Below are positions 46,051-58,754 of a DNA stretch of 64,000 bases, one piece after another (positions within the stretch are counted from its first letter, which is position 1; every line of letters begins with the position of its first letter). Origin of the DNA: Henckelia pumila. Lineage: Eukaryota > Streptophyta > Magnoliopsida > Lamiales > Gesneriaceae. The stretch spans positions 58,930,570 to 58,994,569 of the forward strand of contig NC_133121.1 in the NCBI RefSeq assembly GCF_033568475.1, in the 5' to 3' direction. The position numbers were made by a program, and so were the translations under genes. The notes under the pieces were generated by a model, which was not told where the DNA came from, searched no databases, and saw only the letters and a list, made by a program, of their open reading frames with translations.

Positions 46051-46854
46051 CTAAAGGACTAAATTCTTTCGGTCACCAAGATCTTCGAGTTTGAGCTTGC
46101 CACCTTTTCTCCATGACTGATTATCATTCAAGTAAGCAGTCATCTCTTCTATCCCTTCATTGATTTCGTCCTCATGAGAAGGAGATATAAGTGCAGCTTC
46201 TAACATTTCCTGAAATGTATCCTGTACATAATCATACAGAAGTGAGTCCACAACATCTATTTGAAAACATTTGTCATTACATTGTGAAAATTTAAGTTCA
46301 TTAAACACATCAAAGGAGATTTTCTCCTCTCCCACTCTCAGAAGTATTTCTCCTTTTTGGACATCGATGAGTGCTTTTCTTGTTTCCAGGAAAGTTCTTC
46401 CCAAAATAAGTGGCATGTCCAAGTCTTCCTCCATATCAAGTACCACAAAATCCACCGGGAAGATGAACTTGTCGACTTTCACCAGCACATCCTCTATTAT
46501 CCCTCTTGGATATTTGATAAACCTGTCCTCCAATTGCAATGACATCCTGGTGGATTTCAACTCTCCCAAGCTCAGTTTCCTGAAAATAGAATATGGCATT
46601 AAGTTTATGCTAGCACCTAAATCACGCAAAGCTTTATGAAATTGCATATCATTAATAACACAAGGGATAGAGAAACTCCCTGGATCTTTTTGCTTAGGTG
46701 AGATCTTGTTCTGAACTAGTGCTGAGCAATTTTCTATTAGGCTGATCATTGCATGCTCCTCCAATTTTCTCTTGTTGGAGAGAATCTCCTTCAAAAACAT
46801 AGCATAGCTGGGCATTTGCATCAATGCATCGGCGAAGGGGATGTTTATATTCAA
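46051..46854 (-). pseudogene. Athila-B protease
   Basis: Protease with LRDLGASINLMP and DMPLILGRTFLE, the same layout as Athila-A. It ends at a TAG near 46052; another stop follows near 45974 before the RT piece. Confidence 0.88.
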
Positions 46855-48326
46855 TTTTTGAATACTTCTAGGAATTTAGCAAACTGAGAGTCTATCTTGG
46901 CCTTCTTGAGAGCTGCAGGAAAAGGTGGTGGAACAACAATATTTGACTGTGATGTGGGTGGTTGTGTAGAAGTAGAAGACTTACCTTTAGTTTTCTCTAA
47001 TATAATTGATTCTGGATCTTTCTTGCCTTGTCTCTCAGGTTCAATTCTCTTCCCACTTCTCAGTTCAACTGCCTTGACCTGCTCCTTTGGATTCTTTACC
47101 GTGTCACTTGGCAAAGTACCCAACTCTCTGCTAGACATCGCTTTAGTCAACTGCCCTATTTGATTTTCCAAATTCTTAATCGATGCATCCCGATTTTGCA
47201 ATCTGGTCTCAGTGGATGATATGAACTTCTGCATCATCTGTTCCATGTTTGAATTCTCCTCTTAAGGCTGCTTTCCGTAGTTCTGATTCCCATACTGTCG
47301 ATTATTCTGTCCTCCCCAAGAAAAGTTCAGATGTTGTTTACACCCTGGGTTATATGTGTTTGAGAATGGATCATTCCTAGGGAGGTTGTGATTTCCCACA
47401 TGGTTTACCATGCCTTCCTTCGGCTGATATGATGGATTGTCAGTCTGACAATATTTCGTGAAGTGTTCAGCACCACATTTCTCACACCACACTTCTTGAA
47501 TACGCATCTTAGAATGTCCTAAACCTATCTCTTCAATTCTCTTATTCATGACCTCAAGCTGAGCTGCTACTGAGGTGAATGCATCAACTTGATGAATTCA
47601 TGCGGATCTCCTGGCTGCACTTCTCTCAGACTGAGGGTGATAACTACTGGATGACATCTCCTCAATTAACTCATATCCATCCTCTGGTGATTTTTGTAAT
47701 AAATTACCACCTGCAGCTGCATCTAGCATGGTGCGATTATAGTGAGGAAGACCATAATAAAAAGTTTGTACCACAAGACCGTCTGGTAATTGGTGGTGTG
47801 GGCATATCATCAATAGATCTTTATAGCATTCCCATGCTTCATAGAGTGTTTTCTGGTCTTCTTGAGCAAAAGTTGTGATGTCAGCTCTCAGCTTCATCGA
47901 TTTAGATGGTGGGAAGTATTTGGTGAGGAAAGCTTTCGCGAGATCATCCCAAGTAGTGATGGAACCTGCAGGTAAATTTGTGAGTCATGCTTTAGCCTTA
48001 TCTCTTAAAGAAAAAGGGAATAAACGCAACCGAATAGTGTCATCAGAAACTCCCTGCATCTTGAAAGTATCACAGATTTCTAGAAAATTTGTCAGGTGAG
48101 CATATGGGTCATTGATTGTCATCCCACCAAATTGGAATGTGTTTTGCACCATTTGTATGATAGCAGACTTTATTTCAAAATGATTTGCTGCTATGGTTGG
48201 CCTGATGAAGCTTGGTCTGGCATTTTCGATGGATGGCAAGGCGCTATCCATCATTGACCTGTAGATAGGTGGTGCATTATTCTCAGCCTCTCCATCATTC
48301 AGCATCCGTTGTTCCTGTTCTGCCAT
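46851..48326 (-). pseudogene. gag: Athila-B gag
   Basis: It starts MAEQEQRMLNDGE at 48326. The gag core (HLTNFLEICDTFK, IRLRLFPFSLRDKAKA) is followed by a CCHC-like knuckle CEKCGAEHFTKYC (about 47470) and the basic VELRSGKR segment. Three nonsense codons (near 47983, 47596, 47263) interrupt it, at least one at a Trp codon (TGG to TGA). I saw no frameshift before the overlap with the protease frame at 46854. Confidence 0.87.
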
Positions 48327-48507
48327 TGTTTCTCTTGTTGCCTTCTTCTCTTGCGAAAGGTTCTTTCAATTTCAGGATCAAAAAAGATTAGTTCCAACTC
48401 AAATGGATGTTGCATGCACTGCAAGAGAATCCTGCAGTTCACAGATGAAAATAGTGATTAAAATTGGTGTAAAGAAAATTAAATAAGATAAATCAAAGTA
48501 ATCAATA

Positions 48508-48526
48508 TTCCCCGACAACGGCGCCA
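48508..48526 (-). other. Athila-B primer binding site (tRNA-Asp)
   Basis: In element sense TGGCGCCGTTGTCGGGGAA, complementary to plant tRNA-Asp and the usual PBS of Athila/Tat elements. It lies a few bases after the LTR end. Confidence 0.93.
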
Positions 48527-49474
48527 AAAACTTGATCGAGCAAATACTAACACTGAAACTCAATATAAAAATTTTTCTATTACGCTCAAAATTATCGCAA
48601 GTGCACGACTCAAATTATAGTAAAGTGTATTGAGTACAAGTATCATCCTCAGGAACTATGTCAACAATGATTTATTTATCTTATCTTTTCTACCCAAAGT
48701 ATCGAAATTTTGAAATTTGATTATAACTAAAATTTATAACTAAAGAACTCAACTTGAATAACTAGAATTAATGCAGATAAAGAAACCAATTTTTCAAGAT
48801 CGAAAAATATAATATGAACGAATTTTGTTGGAATTTCGGTTCACCTTTCCCCTAATTGAACTGGACGATTGAATCTTAATTTAATACACATAAATTTGAA
48901 AGAATTTCCTTAAGTATAGACACTCTCTCTCTCGTTTATGCAAATCTAACTCAAGTTAATGAAACAATTAAATCTCTTTAATTATTTATCATTACTGATT
49001 GATTTGCGTTCTTTGAATTCCTACAACTTTCAACCTGGTGATCTATGGTTATCAACATGTAGTAAATATCATATCTCTATGCATATTTTATGTCCATGGA
49101 TTTTATCACTCGTCCTAATCATGAATCTATCTCTCGACAGCAGTTCACAACCTACGAATCTATGCTAAAGTTAGCTACTCCTCAACATAGAATAATAAAC
49201 CATGATAAAATCAAATACTAGTATAAATCAAACTCAATTCGTCCAAAGATTCAATCACACAAACATGTTTCGGGGTTCGGATCCCCTAAATTCCAACAAA
49301 ATAGAGTTTATCTACTACTAATCATAATAAAAATCAAACTACAAATGTTTTCAACCAAAGAAATTCAAATTTTGGAAGAGAATAAAACTCAAAACAGGAC
49401 GAACAATCTTCCAACAATTCACAGCCGTCGTCCTATATTCTTCTGCGTGTCGAACCCTTCTAAAGTCTGAAAAT

Positions 49475-49487
49475 CTTCTTTTTATAT
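49475..49487 (-). promoter_or_regulatory. Probable TATA box of Athila-B LTR
   Basis: ATATAAAAAGAAG in element sense. Before the Copia-C insertion it was preceded by GGGGGCA (now at 58755-58761). The position, between U3 and the transcript start, fits a core promoter. Confidence 0.6.
49483..49487. other. Target site duplication of Copia-C (left copy)
   Basis: TATAT here and at 58750-58754, a perfect 5-bp match. Confidence 0.92.
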
Positions 49488-51353
49488 TGTTGGAACACGC
49501 GTTCTCTGATCACACGGATGTGATACCCGGAGCAGCGGAAGTTTAAAATTTTTATTTTTTGATATGGAACGATTCCATATCGTGGGTATCAAATCCTAAC
49601 GATTAAAATTGTTGCAAGTAAAAATATAAATACACAATTAAATATTTTTACCTATTCAAGCAAAGGCTTGATTATGGACTCCAACATAATTTAATCTGCT
49701 CTTCTTGTAAATCCCGGGAACCGATGACTATCACGATCAACCTTCGGAATTAAGTCCACGAACAGAAAACTTAAACCCTCTGATTGATTTCACTAGAAAT
49801 CAATCAGATGTTTATTGATGAGATTAAACAGATTTGATCTATCAATTCAGAATGTAATTTTTCACAAAAATCACAGACTGAATTATCTCAAAAAGGAGTA
49901 GAGGATTTCGAAAATTGCAAGAGTAATTGTCTCTGATTTTCGAACACTACACATGTATTTATAGATAATTTCTAGACTAGATTAAGTTATAATTGTATTA
50001 GGACTCTAACTCCTTAGGGCCCACAATCCATAATTTAGCCCAACAAGCCAAGCCTGTTATTATAGAAATTAATATAAAATTCATCGTGACTCCGATTGAT
50101 AAACTGATTTTACCAATGTGCACAGAAACCATTTCTGCATCTTTTAAAGTCAAGATAATTTTTCTGAATTCGAATTCAGTGATTTCCAAAAATGTCCATC
50201 CCTATGTTATTTTAGGAAATTTCACTCCCTTTTAGTTAAGAAGTCCAACTTCTCTTTCATTAAATTTAACTCTTTAAATTTAACTATCTCAACGGGGTTT
50301 AGTAATCCATTACTTGTGTGACCCTCAATGGTTCAGGGATACAGCTAGCCATGGGCTCACAACTCCTTGTGACTCGGAACAACAATTTTTGACTTGCCCA
50401 ACGAATCATGGTAAGAGCGTCTAGCAACATCGCCCCATGATTCCTTAGGTATGACTGATAGCGCCTGCAAGAACCAGTAGATTTTGGTTAGCGTACAGTA
50501 CGGTCCCTTCATCCATATATCCTGATCGAATCAACAACCATTGGTGCATCGAGAGTCGTTCGAGATTCGATAACTATGCATTACATCTTGGAGATCAAAT
50601 AGTGACATCGCATGTGTTACTAGGAAAACCGAGTAACCTAAAACACATCATGTACTCTGGCCAAGGATTCGTCACACTAATATCTCCTCAGATCGCATAG
50701 GATATCCACACTCGCAAGTATGTGGTGAATCCTTGACAACAAAGCATCGACTCCTATATGTGTCGTAACTGTACCCAATCCCGACACCTGATGATCCCAA
50801 TAGAGTTGTAAACGAGTCAAAGTACAGTACTAGCATATTGAGTCTCAATGATGTTTCAAGTAGTAAGGACTAATGGTGTACAACCAAAACCGCGGACTTT
50901 ATCCACTCGATAAGTGATAACAACTTGGAAAGTCCGAATAGGGTAGTTCGATCATTCATCATATGAATATCCATTTGCATGCTTTGAACATCTCCATGTC
51001 TATTACCAATGAAACGTGGTACTTGGCATCACAAATGCTAGTCTCAATCTCGAGCGATCCTTATCCTTATTAGCGGACGGCTCAATTGACTAGGAACTGT
51101 TTAGAATATACAGTGACTATAAGATGTGTTTCATAATAGTGATCTCTCTTTATTCACTATCTCATCTTACTTACACTATAGTATATTCAAGGTCTTTATC
51201 AAAACATCTATAGTATATCACAATATAACAATATGAAGAAAGACAAAGAAAATGCCATTAATGAATGTAAATTATATTAAACAAAGATTGTTTATACATA
51301 GAGTCATAAAAGCCCTTAGCCACAAGTTGGCTAACCGGGCACCCACTCTTTCA
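49488..51353 (-). repeat. Copia-C 3' LTR (left copy), 1866 bp
   Basis: Plus strand TGTTGGAACACG to TTTCA. It shares the long conserved block with the Copia-A and B LTRs. Confidence 0.92.
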
Positions 51354-51367
51354 ATCTCCCACTTGCC
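51354..51367 (-). other. Copia-C polypurine tract
   Basis: Same GGCAAGTGGGAGAT sequence in element sense as Copia-B. Confidence 0.8.
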
Positions 51368-54300
51368 CTAAAGCCAACTAGTCATACTACGCAATCCCAT
51401 TGCTTCGCGATGTTTGTCAAAAAATGGTCCTGGCAAGGGCTTAGTAAGTGGATCAGCGATATTGTCTATAGAGGCCACTCTCTCGACAGTGATGTCTCCC
51501 CTTTCCACAATCTCCCGGATGATGTGGTATTTCCTCAGTACGTGTTTGGATCTTTGATGAGACCTTGATTCCTTTTCCTGAGCAATGGCACCAGTGTTGT
51601 CGCAGTACATCGGAACTGGACCAACACCTTCAGGAATTACGCCCAACTCTTGGACTAAATTCCTCATCCAAACGGCCTCTTTAGCAGCAGCTGATGCTGC
51701 AATGTATTCTGCCTCAGTGGTGGAATCCGCTGTGGTGTCCTGCTTGGAACTCTTCCAAGAGACAGCACCGCCATTGAGCATGAATACGAATCCAGATGTT
51801 GACTTCGAGTCATCCACGTCGCTTTGGAAGCTAGAGTCGGTATAGCCTTCCAATTTCAATTCTCTTCCTCCATAAACCATGAGCATATTCTTAGTCCTTC
51901 TCAAGTAATTAAGAATATCCTTCACGGCTTTCCAATGCATTTGACCAGGGTTGGCCTAATATCTGCTCGTGACACTCAGAGCAAAGGCTACATCCGGTCT
52001 GGTAGATATCATCCCATACATAATACTACCTATGGCTGACGCATATGGTATGTGTGTCATTTTTTTTTATCTCTTCTTCAGTCTTGGGACACATAGACTT
52101 GGATAGAGAAACTCCATGACACATAGGTAGATGTCCTCTCTTGGACTCATCCATAGAAAACCTTTTCAATATGATGTCGATGTAGGTTGCTTGAGTGAGT
52201 CCTATCATTCTCTTAGATCTTCTCTATAGATCTGTATCCCTAGAATATAGGAGGCCTCACCCAAATCCTTCATCGAGAATCTACCTGATAACCATATCTT
52301 TGTTGACTGCAACATCCCTACGTCATTCCCAATGAGTAGGATGTCATCAACATAAAGTACTAAGAATGTCACCGCATCCTTAACTACTTTCTTGTATACG
52401 CACGGTTCCTTCGGGTTTTTGATGAAACCAAAGTCTTTTATTGTTTCATCAAATTTCAGGTTCCAACTTCTTGATGCTTGTTTGAGACCATAAATTGATC
52501 TCTGAAGCTTGCATACCTTATGCTCGCTTTCCATGGATGTGAATCCCTCGGGCTGCATCATATAGATTTCTTCCTTAATGTTTCCATTAAGAAATGCAGT
52601 CTTCACATCCATTTTCCATATCTCATAGTCATACCATGCTGCTATGGCAATAAGGATTCTTATGGACTTGAACATTGCGACTGGTGAAAAGGTTTCATCA
52701 TAGTCAACTCTTTGTCTTTGAGTATAACCTTTAGCTACCAATCGTGCCTTGTAGGTGAGTACCTTGCCATCAGGCCCAAGTTTTCTCTTTTAGATCCATT
52801 TACACCCTATTGGAACAATTTTATCGGGAGGATCTACTAAAGACCAAACTTAGTTTGTATGCATCGAGTCTATTTCCGACTGCATAGCATCAAGCCATAA
52901 ATTCGAATCCGCATCATAAATTGCTTCCTTGAAGTTTCTTGGATCACATCCAATGTCGGGTTCACTTTGATCCCCTTCAAGAAGAAGACCATATCAAATA
53001 GGAGGTCTAGAAGTCCTCTCGGATCTCCTAGATGTAGGCGTGTCCGTTGAAGGTTCTTGAGGTGTGTGATCGTTATTTTGTATCTCGGGTTCTTCTCGAA
53101 TTTTTTCGAGTTCCATCATCTTGCCTTTCTTATCTAATAAGAACTCCTTCTCCATTAAGGTGGCATTACTCGAAACAAACACTTTTGTTTCATTAGGATG
53201 ATAGAAATAATATCCGATTAAATTCTTCGGATATCCTACAAAATAACATAAGGTGGATCGACTATCCAACTTATCTCCCACTGTCTGCTTTACGTAAGTA
53301 GGACATCCCCAAATCCTTAAGTACGAATACTTAGGAGCTTTGCCATTCCATAACTCGTATGGAGTTTTATCTACTGCTTTGGTGTGAACATTGTTCAACA
53401 ACAACACCGCCGTTTCAAGTGCATAGCCCTAAAACGAAGGAGGGAGCTCAGTGAAGCTCATCATAGATCGAACCCTGTCCAACAAAGTTCGATTGCGACA
53501 CTCCGAGACACCATTCAGCTGAGGTGTCATAGGAGGAGTCCACTGAGAGAGAATCTCATTCTCTTTTAGATAGCTCAAAAACTCGGTACTTAAATATTCT
53601 CCACCTCGATCCGATCGAAGTACTTTAATACTTCTACCTTGTTTGTTTTCTACTTTAGCCTTGAATTCTTTGAACTTTTCAAATGATTCAGACTTATATT
53701 TCATTAAATATAAATACCCATACCTCGAATAATCATCAGTAAAGGTAATGAATTAGGTGTGTCCAAATTTAGTACCGATACTAAATGGTCCACAGACATC
53801 TGTATGGATCAAATCCAACAGGTTTTGACTATGCTCAGGCTTCCCTTTGAAAGGAGATTTAGTCATTTTTCCTTTTAGGCAGGACTCACAAGTAGGTAGA
53901 GAGTTAATATCAGACATATCAAACATGCCCTCTCCCACTAGCTTGTTCATCCTCCTTGAGGAAATATGACCTAGCCTAGTCTGCCAAAGGTTTGCCGGGT
54001 TTTGACTATCGTTTTTCCTTTTATTTGTTGTTACCGGTTTATCAACATAATTAATTGGAACGTCTTTTAATTTTAAGTTATATAGATCGTTTTCAAGTTG
54101 TCCATTTCCAATCAAACATTCATTCTTGTAAATATTGCAAATCCCATTCACAAAATTACAAGAAAAATCATCTCTATCAAGCATAGAAACAGAAATAATG
54201 TTTTTAACTAAATCTGGCACAAATAAAACATCTCTCAAAAATAACTTAAAATTGTTCTGCAAAACTAAATAAACGTCTCCCACTGCTTTGGCTTCAACTC

Positions 54301-55282
54301 TGGAACCATTTCCAAGCCTCAGCTGGGTCTCACCCATCCTAAGCTTACGACTTCTTGTCATCACCTGCAAATCATTGCAAATGTAAGATCCACATCCGGT
54401 ATCCAATACCCAAGAAGTAGTATTAAGTGAAACATTTATTTCAATGTAAAACATACCCTTTGCAGTTCGCAACTTCTCGAGGTATTCCTTGCAGTTACGT
54501 TTCCAATGACCGGGTTTCTTGCAGTGATGGCAAGCATCTCCTGATATGTTCACGTTTGAAGCTTTTGTCTTGGCCTTCTTTTGTGGTACAATTTTTTTGG
54601 GTGGGGCAGAACGTTTCTTACCCTTTCCACTTGGCCCCTTCTTGGAGTAAGAAGAGGAGCCAACCAAGAGTACCGGTTTATCCTTCTTTAATGTGGCCTC
54701 ATAAGACACAAGCATATTGACCATCTCTTCAAGGGTGGCCTCTATCTTGTTCATATTGAAGTTCACCACAAATCCGTCAAACGACGAAGGAAGGGAAAGA
54801 AGCAACAAGTCTGCGTTTAGTTCATGCTCCAAAGTCAAATCGAGTGTTACCAATTTTTCAATGAGCCCAATCACGTGTACCCCATGCTCACGGACCGAAG
54901 TCCCATCTCGCATGCGGCATGTCATGAGCTCTTTGACGGTGGCATACCTCTCCGACCTTGACTGAGCTCCAAAAAGTTCCTTGAGGTGCATGTGTATGTC
55001 AACAACATTCACGGCATCCTCAAATCGCCTCTGGAGCTCATCAGACATTGAAGCTTGCATATAGCATTTAGCCTTGACATCATGGTCCCACCATTGATCA
55101 AGTTTTGCCAATTCTTCCGGACTTATATTAGCCGGTGCTTCCTTTGGAGGATTCTTTTCTAACACATAGAAAATTTTCTCCGAGTTTAGAACAATCTTTA
55201 ATTTACGGAACCATTCCGTATAGTTTGCGTCAGTCAATTTGTTTTGTTCGAGAATTAAGTATAGTGGATTGCGCGAATTCAT
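51368..55282 (-). pseudogene. Copia-C gag-pol, heavily broken
   Basis: It starts MNSRNPL at 55282. The first ~510 codons are open: gag, CCHC knuckle, protease with LDTGCGS, GAG-pre-integrase and the integrase start. After that I count stops near 53754, 53427, 52992, 52845 and 52791, frame changes near 52205 and in the T-run at 52062-52070, and a stop near 51958. Several stops replace Trp, Gln or Arg codons by C-to-T changes. RT keeps YVDDILLIGND and RNase H keeps TTEAEYIAAS, so the domain plan is complete but the gene is dead. Confidence 0.93.
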
Positions 55283-57008
55283 TGTAATGAAATACTGAAA
55301 AGAAACAGACAATAATCAGTGATTGTTTAATTAATTTACTAAGACATAAAATATGGCAAATTTAATTTTATGAATTTCACTCCCACTATTTTAACGATTT
55401 CACTACCCTCTAGTGAAAACGGAAAACTTGTTTCCTTAGTGGGAACATGGAGTCTAATTGACAAACTATAGTCCCGAATAATATCAGCCAACCATAATTT
55501 TTAAAAGGTAGAGCCCAATTGCTTCCAAAGCAACCCCCATGTTTTTACCTCATGTCCAATAAGGGCCCAATAATATGACGTCGTTTAATGTGACATGTCA
55601 AGATGACCCATCAATATTAAGTTGTGATGGACGGTCGCCATGTGGATCCCCAATAATATGAGCCAATCCCATGGGAGTTCCACCCAACTTACAACATGTG
55701 TCGATCCAATGTACAGCTTTCCGACGAACGGGCCCCCCCAATAATATGAGCCGGACCGTGCCCGCAGGTAGCATCTCATACATTGATCGTTGATTGAAGG
55801 TAGGAATATTTAAACAATATTTAAATTCCCTTTTGTTTATCTTGATATCAATTTTAAATCATATTTAAAATGAGGGATTTTTAATTTTTGAAAATCTGTC
55901 TCATCATGCAATTTATGTATGCTTGCGGGATTCATACAATTTAGTCTAAACATGCATACATCAATAATATCATATATTATTTAAGGATGATCGATCCCAT
56001 TATCTAATCAACCCGTGGTTGCCAATCACGAGTCTAAGTCCAATCCTAGGTGATATGCAAGTATGCAATGCAATCCTATTACATTGAGCTTTCATTTACA
56101 TTTCTTCGGTCTTTATCATCTGTTGGGCCCACCATTGTCTTCAAATCTTTATCTCCCACTAAGTCTAACAAATTTACAATGAATTTTGATGACAAGTAGG
56201 GGATACATATTTAAGGGGTGGGAACGGACCATAAACCAATCCCACTTTTTATTACAAATGACAATTCAAATTGGGCTATAAACCAAGCCCATTAATAAAA
56301 CTCAACAACAATAAAACCAAATGTAAATTACCTAACATACACCTAAAACATTGATCATGGCAATCGATCATCCCTTATCCAATAATTAAATAATTGGATA
56401 ACATGCAATGGCATCATAATTAAAAGATAAAATCAAATTTTATCTTATCCTTTCATAAGATCATATCTTATCATCAATTGTACCAAAATAATTGATTTTA
56501 TAAAATCTAATTTAACGGATAAAATTTATAAATTTTCAAAACATTCAAATTTATCCAAAAATCAATTTTAAAAATTTCGGACTCGAACAATTCGATCCGA
56601 CGCCTCGTGAACCAATCAAAAACAATTTTTGATCGGACCAAAAACTAGATTTTCAAAATTTCAAAATTTTAATTAAAAATTGAATTTTAATTTTTTTCCC
56701 GGACTGCCCGGGACATTCCCGGGCAGCCCCCTCCTCCACGTGGGACAGGGCTGCCCACGTGGAGGCGGGCAACTTCGTCGCTGCCCTGGGCAGCGATACG
56801 ATCGCTGCCCTGGGCAGAGACAATCGCTGCACTGGGCAGCGCCGTGCGCTGCTCCGGGCAGCGACGATCGCTGCCCGATGCCCCTGTTCCGTCAAAATTT
56901 TAATTTTAAAATTCGTTTTGTTTTTCAAAAAAAAAAAACCGAAGCCAAATATTTTGTACAATCGATTAATTTAATCGTTTGATCTGAGCAACCTGGCTCT
57001 GATGCCAC
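55283..57008 (-). other. Copia-C 5' leader (non-coding)
   Basis: Four AATAATAT motifs (plus-strand 55477, 55569, 55652, 55740), the 36-nt hairpin at 55464-55499, and a GC-rich palindrome cluster at 56700-56885. In the cluster, CTGCCCGGGA/TCCCGGGCAG and CCTCCACGTGGG/CCCACGTGGAGG are perfect arms, followed by about four TCGCTGCCC/GGGCAGCGA-type units. The PBS (element sense TGGCATCAGAGCCAGGT, 56991-57007) closes it. No gene is visible. Confidence 0.85.
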
Positions 57009-58749
57009 TGTTGGAACACGCGTTCTTTGATCACACGGATGTGATACCCGGAGCAGCGGAAGTTTAAAATTTTTATATTTCGATATGGAACGATTCCATA
57101 TCGTGGGTATCAAATCCTAACGATTAAAATTGTTGCAAGTAAAAATATAAATACACAATTAAATATTTTTACCTATTCAAGCAAAGGCTTGATTATGGAC
57201 TCCAACAGAATTTAATCTGCTCTTCTTGTAAATCCCAGGAACCGATGACTATCACGATCAACCTCCGGAATTAAGTCCACGAACAGAAAACTTAAACCCT
57301 CTGATTGATTGCACTAGAAATCAATCAGATGTTTATCGATGAGATTAAACAGATTTGATCTATCAATTCGGAATGTAATTTTTCACAAAAATCACAGACT
57401 GAATTATCTCAAAAAGGAGTAGAGGATTTCGAAAATCCCCTTAGAATATTTAGTGTGTAATTCAAAATTTGCAAGAGTAATTGTCTCTGATTTTTTAACA
57501 CTACACATGTATTTATAGATAATTTCTAGACTAGATTAAGTTATAATTGTATTAGGACTCTAACTCCTTCAGGCCCACAATCCATAACTTAAGCCCAACA
57601 AGCCAAGCCTGTTATTATAGAAATTAATATAAAATTCATCGTGACTCCGATTGATAAACTGATTTTACCAATGTGCACAGAAACCATTTCTGCATCTTTT
57701 AAAGTCAAGATAATTTTTCTGAATCCGAATTCAGTGATTTCCAAAAATGCCCATCCATATGTCATTTTAGGAAATTTCACTCCTTTTTAGTTAAGAAGTC
57801 CAACTTCTCTTTCATTAAATTTAACTCTTTAAATTTAACTATCTCAACGGGGTTTAGTAATCCATTACTTGTGTGACCCTCAATGGTTTATGGATACAGC
57901 TAGCCGTGGGCTCACAACTCCTTGTGACTCGGAACAACAATTTCCGACTTGCCCAACGAATCATGGTAAGAGCGTCTAGCAACATCGCCCCATGATTCCC
58001 TAGGTATCACTGATAGAGCCTGCAAGAACCAGTAGATTTTGGTTAGCGTACAGTACGGTGCCTTCATCCATATATATATCCCGATCGAATCAACAACCAT
58101 TGGTGCATCGAGAGTCGTTCAAGATTCGATAACTATGCATTACATATTGGAGATCAAATAGTGACATCGCATGTGTTACTAGGAAAACCGAGTAACCTAA
58201 AACACATCATGTACTCTGGCCAGAGATTCGTCACACTAATATCTCCTCAGATCGCATAGGATATCCACACTCGCAAATATGTGGTGAATCCTTGACAACA
58301 AAGAATCGACTCCTATATGTGTCGTAACTGTACCCAATCCCGACACCTGATGACCCCAATAGAGTCGGTAAACGAGTCAAAGTACAGTACTAGTATATAG
58401 AGTGTCAATGATGTTTCAAGTAGTAAGGACTAATGGTGTACAACCAAAACCGCGAACTTTATCCACTCGATAAGTGATAACCATTTGGAAAGTCCGAATA
58501 GGGTAGTTCGATCATTCATCATATGAATATCCATTTGCATGCTTTGAACATCTCCATGTCCATTACCAATGAAACGTGGTACTTGGCATCACAAATGCTA
58601 GTCTCAATAGTATATCACAATATAACAATATGAAAAAAGACAAAGAAAATGCCATTAATGAATGTAAATTATATTAAATAAAGATTGTTTATACATAGAG
58701 TCATAAAAGCCCTTAGCCACAAGTTGGCTAACCGGGCACCCATCTTTCA
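57009..58749 (-). repeat. Copia-C 5' LTR (right copy), 1741 bp
   Basis: It lacks the segment equal to 51049-51211 of the other LTR (junction near 58609) and has ~30 extra bases near 57437-57468. The missing part is on the element's upstream (U3) side. Confidence 0.9.
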
Positions 58750-58754
58750 TATAT

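Larger units (their letters stand above)
48533..49487 (-). repeat. Athila-B 5' LTR, R/U5 side
   Basis: It ends in element sense GCTCGATCA just before the PBS. At its other edge is ATATAAAAAGAAG (49475-49487, minus strand), a likely TATA box. Copia-C sits immediately upstream of it. Confidence 0.82.
49488..58749 (-). mobile_element. Copia-C: degenerate Ty1/copia element, same family as Copia-B
   Basis: The LTRs are 49488-51353 (1866 bp) and 57009-58749 (1741 bp, with a ~163-bp deletion). The internal region has PBS, leader, gag-pol remains and PPT in minus orientation. It is flanked by TATAT duplications and inserted in the Athila-B LTR. Confidence 0.94.

Noticed and set aside
56680..56982. 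100-codon frame in the Copia-C leader
   Set aside because: It is produced by the GGGCAGC palindrome cluster; no equivalent protein is kept in Copia-A or B.
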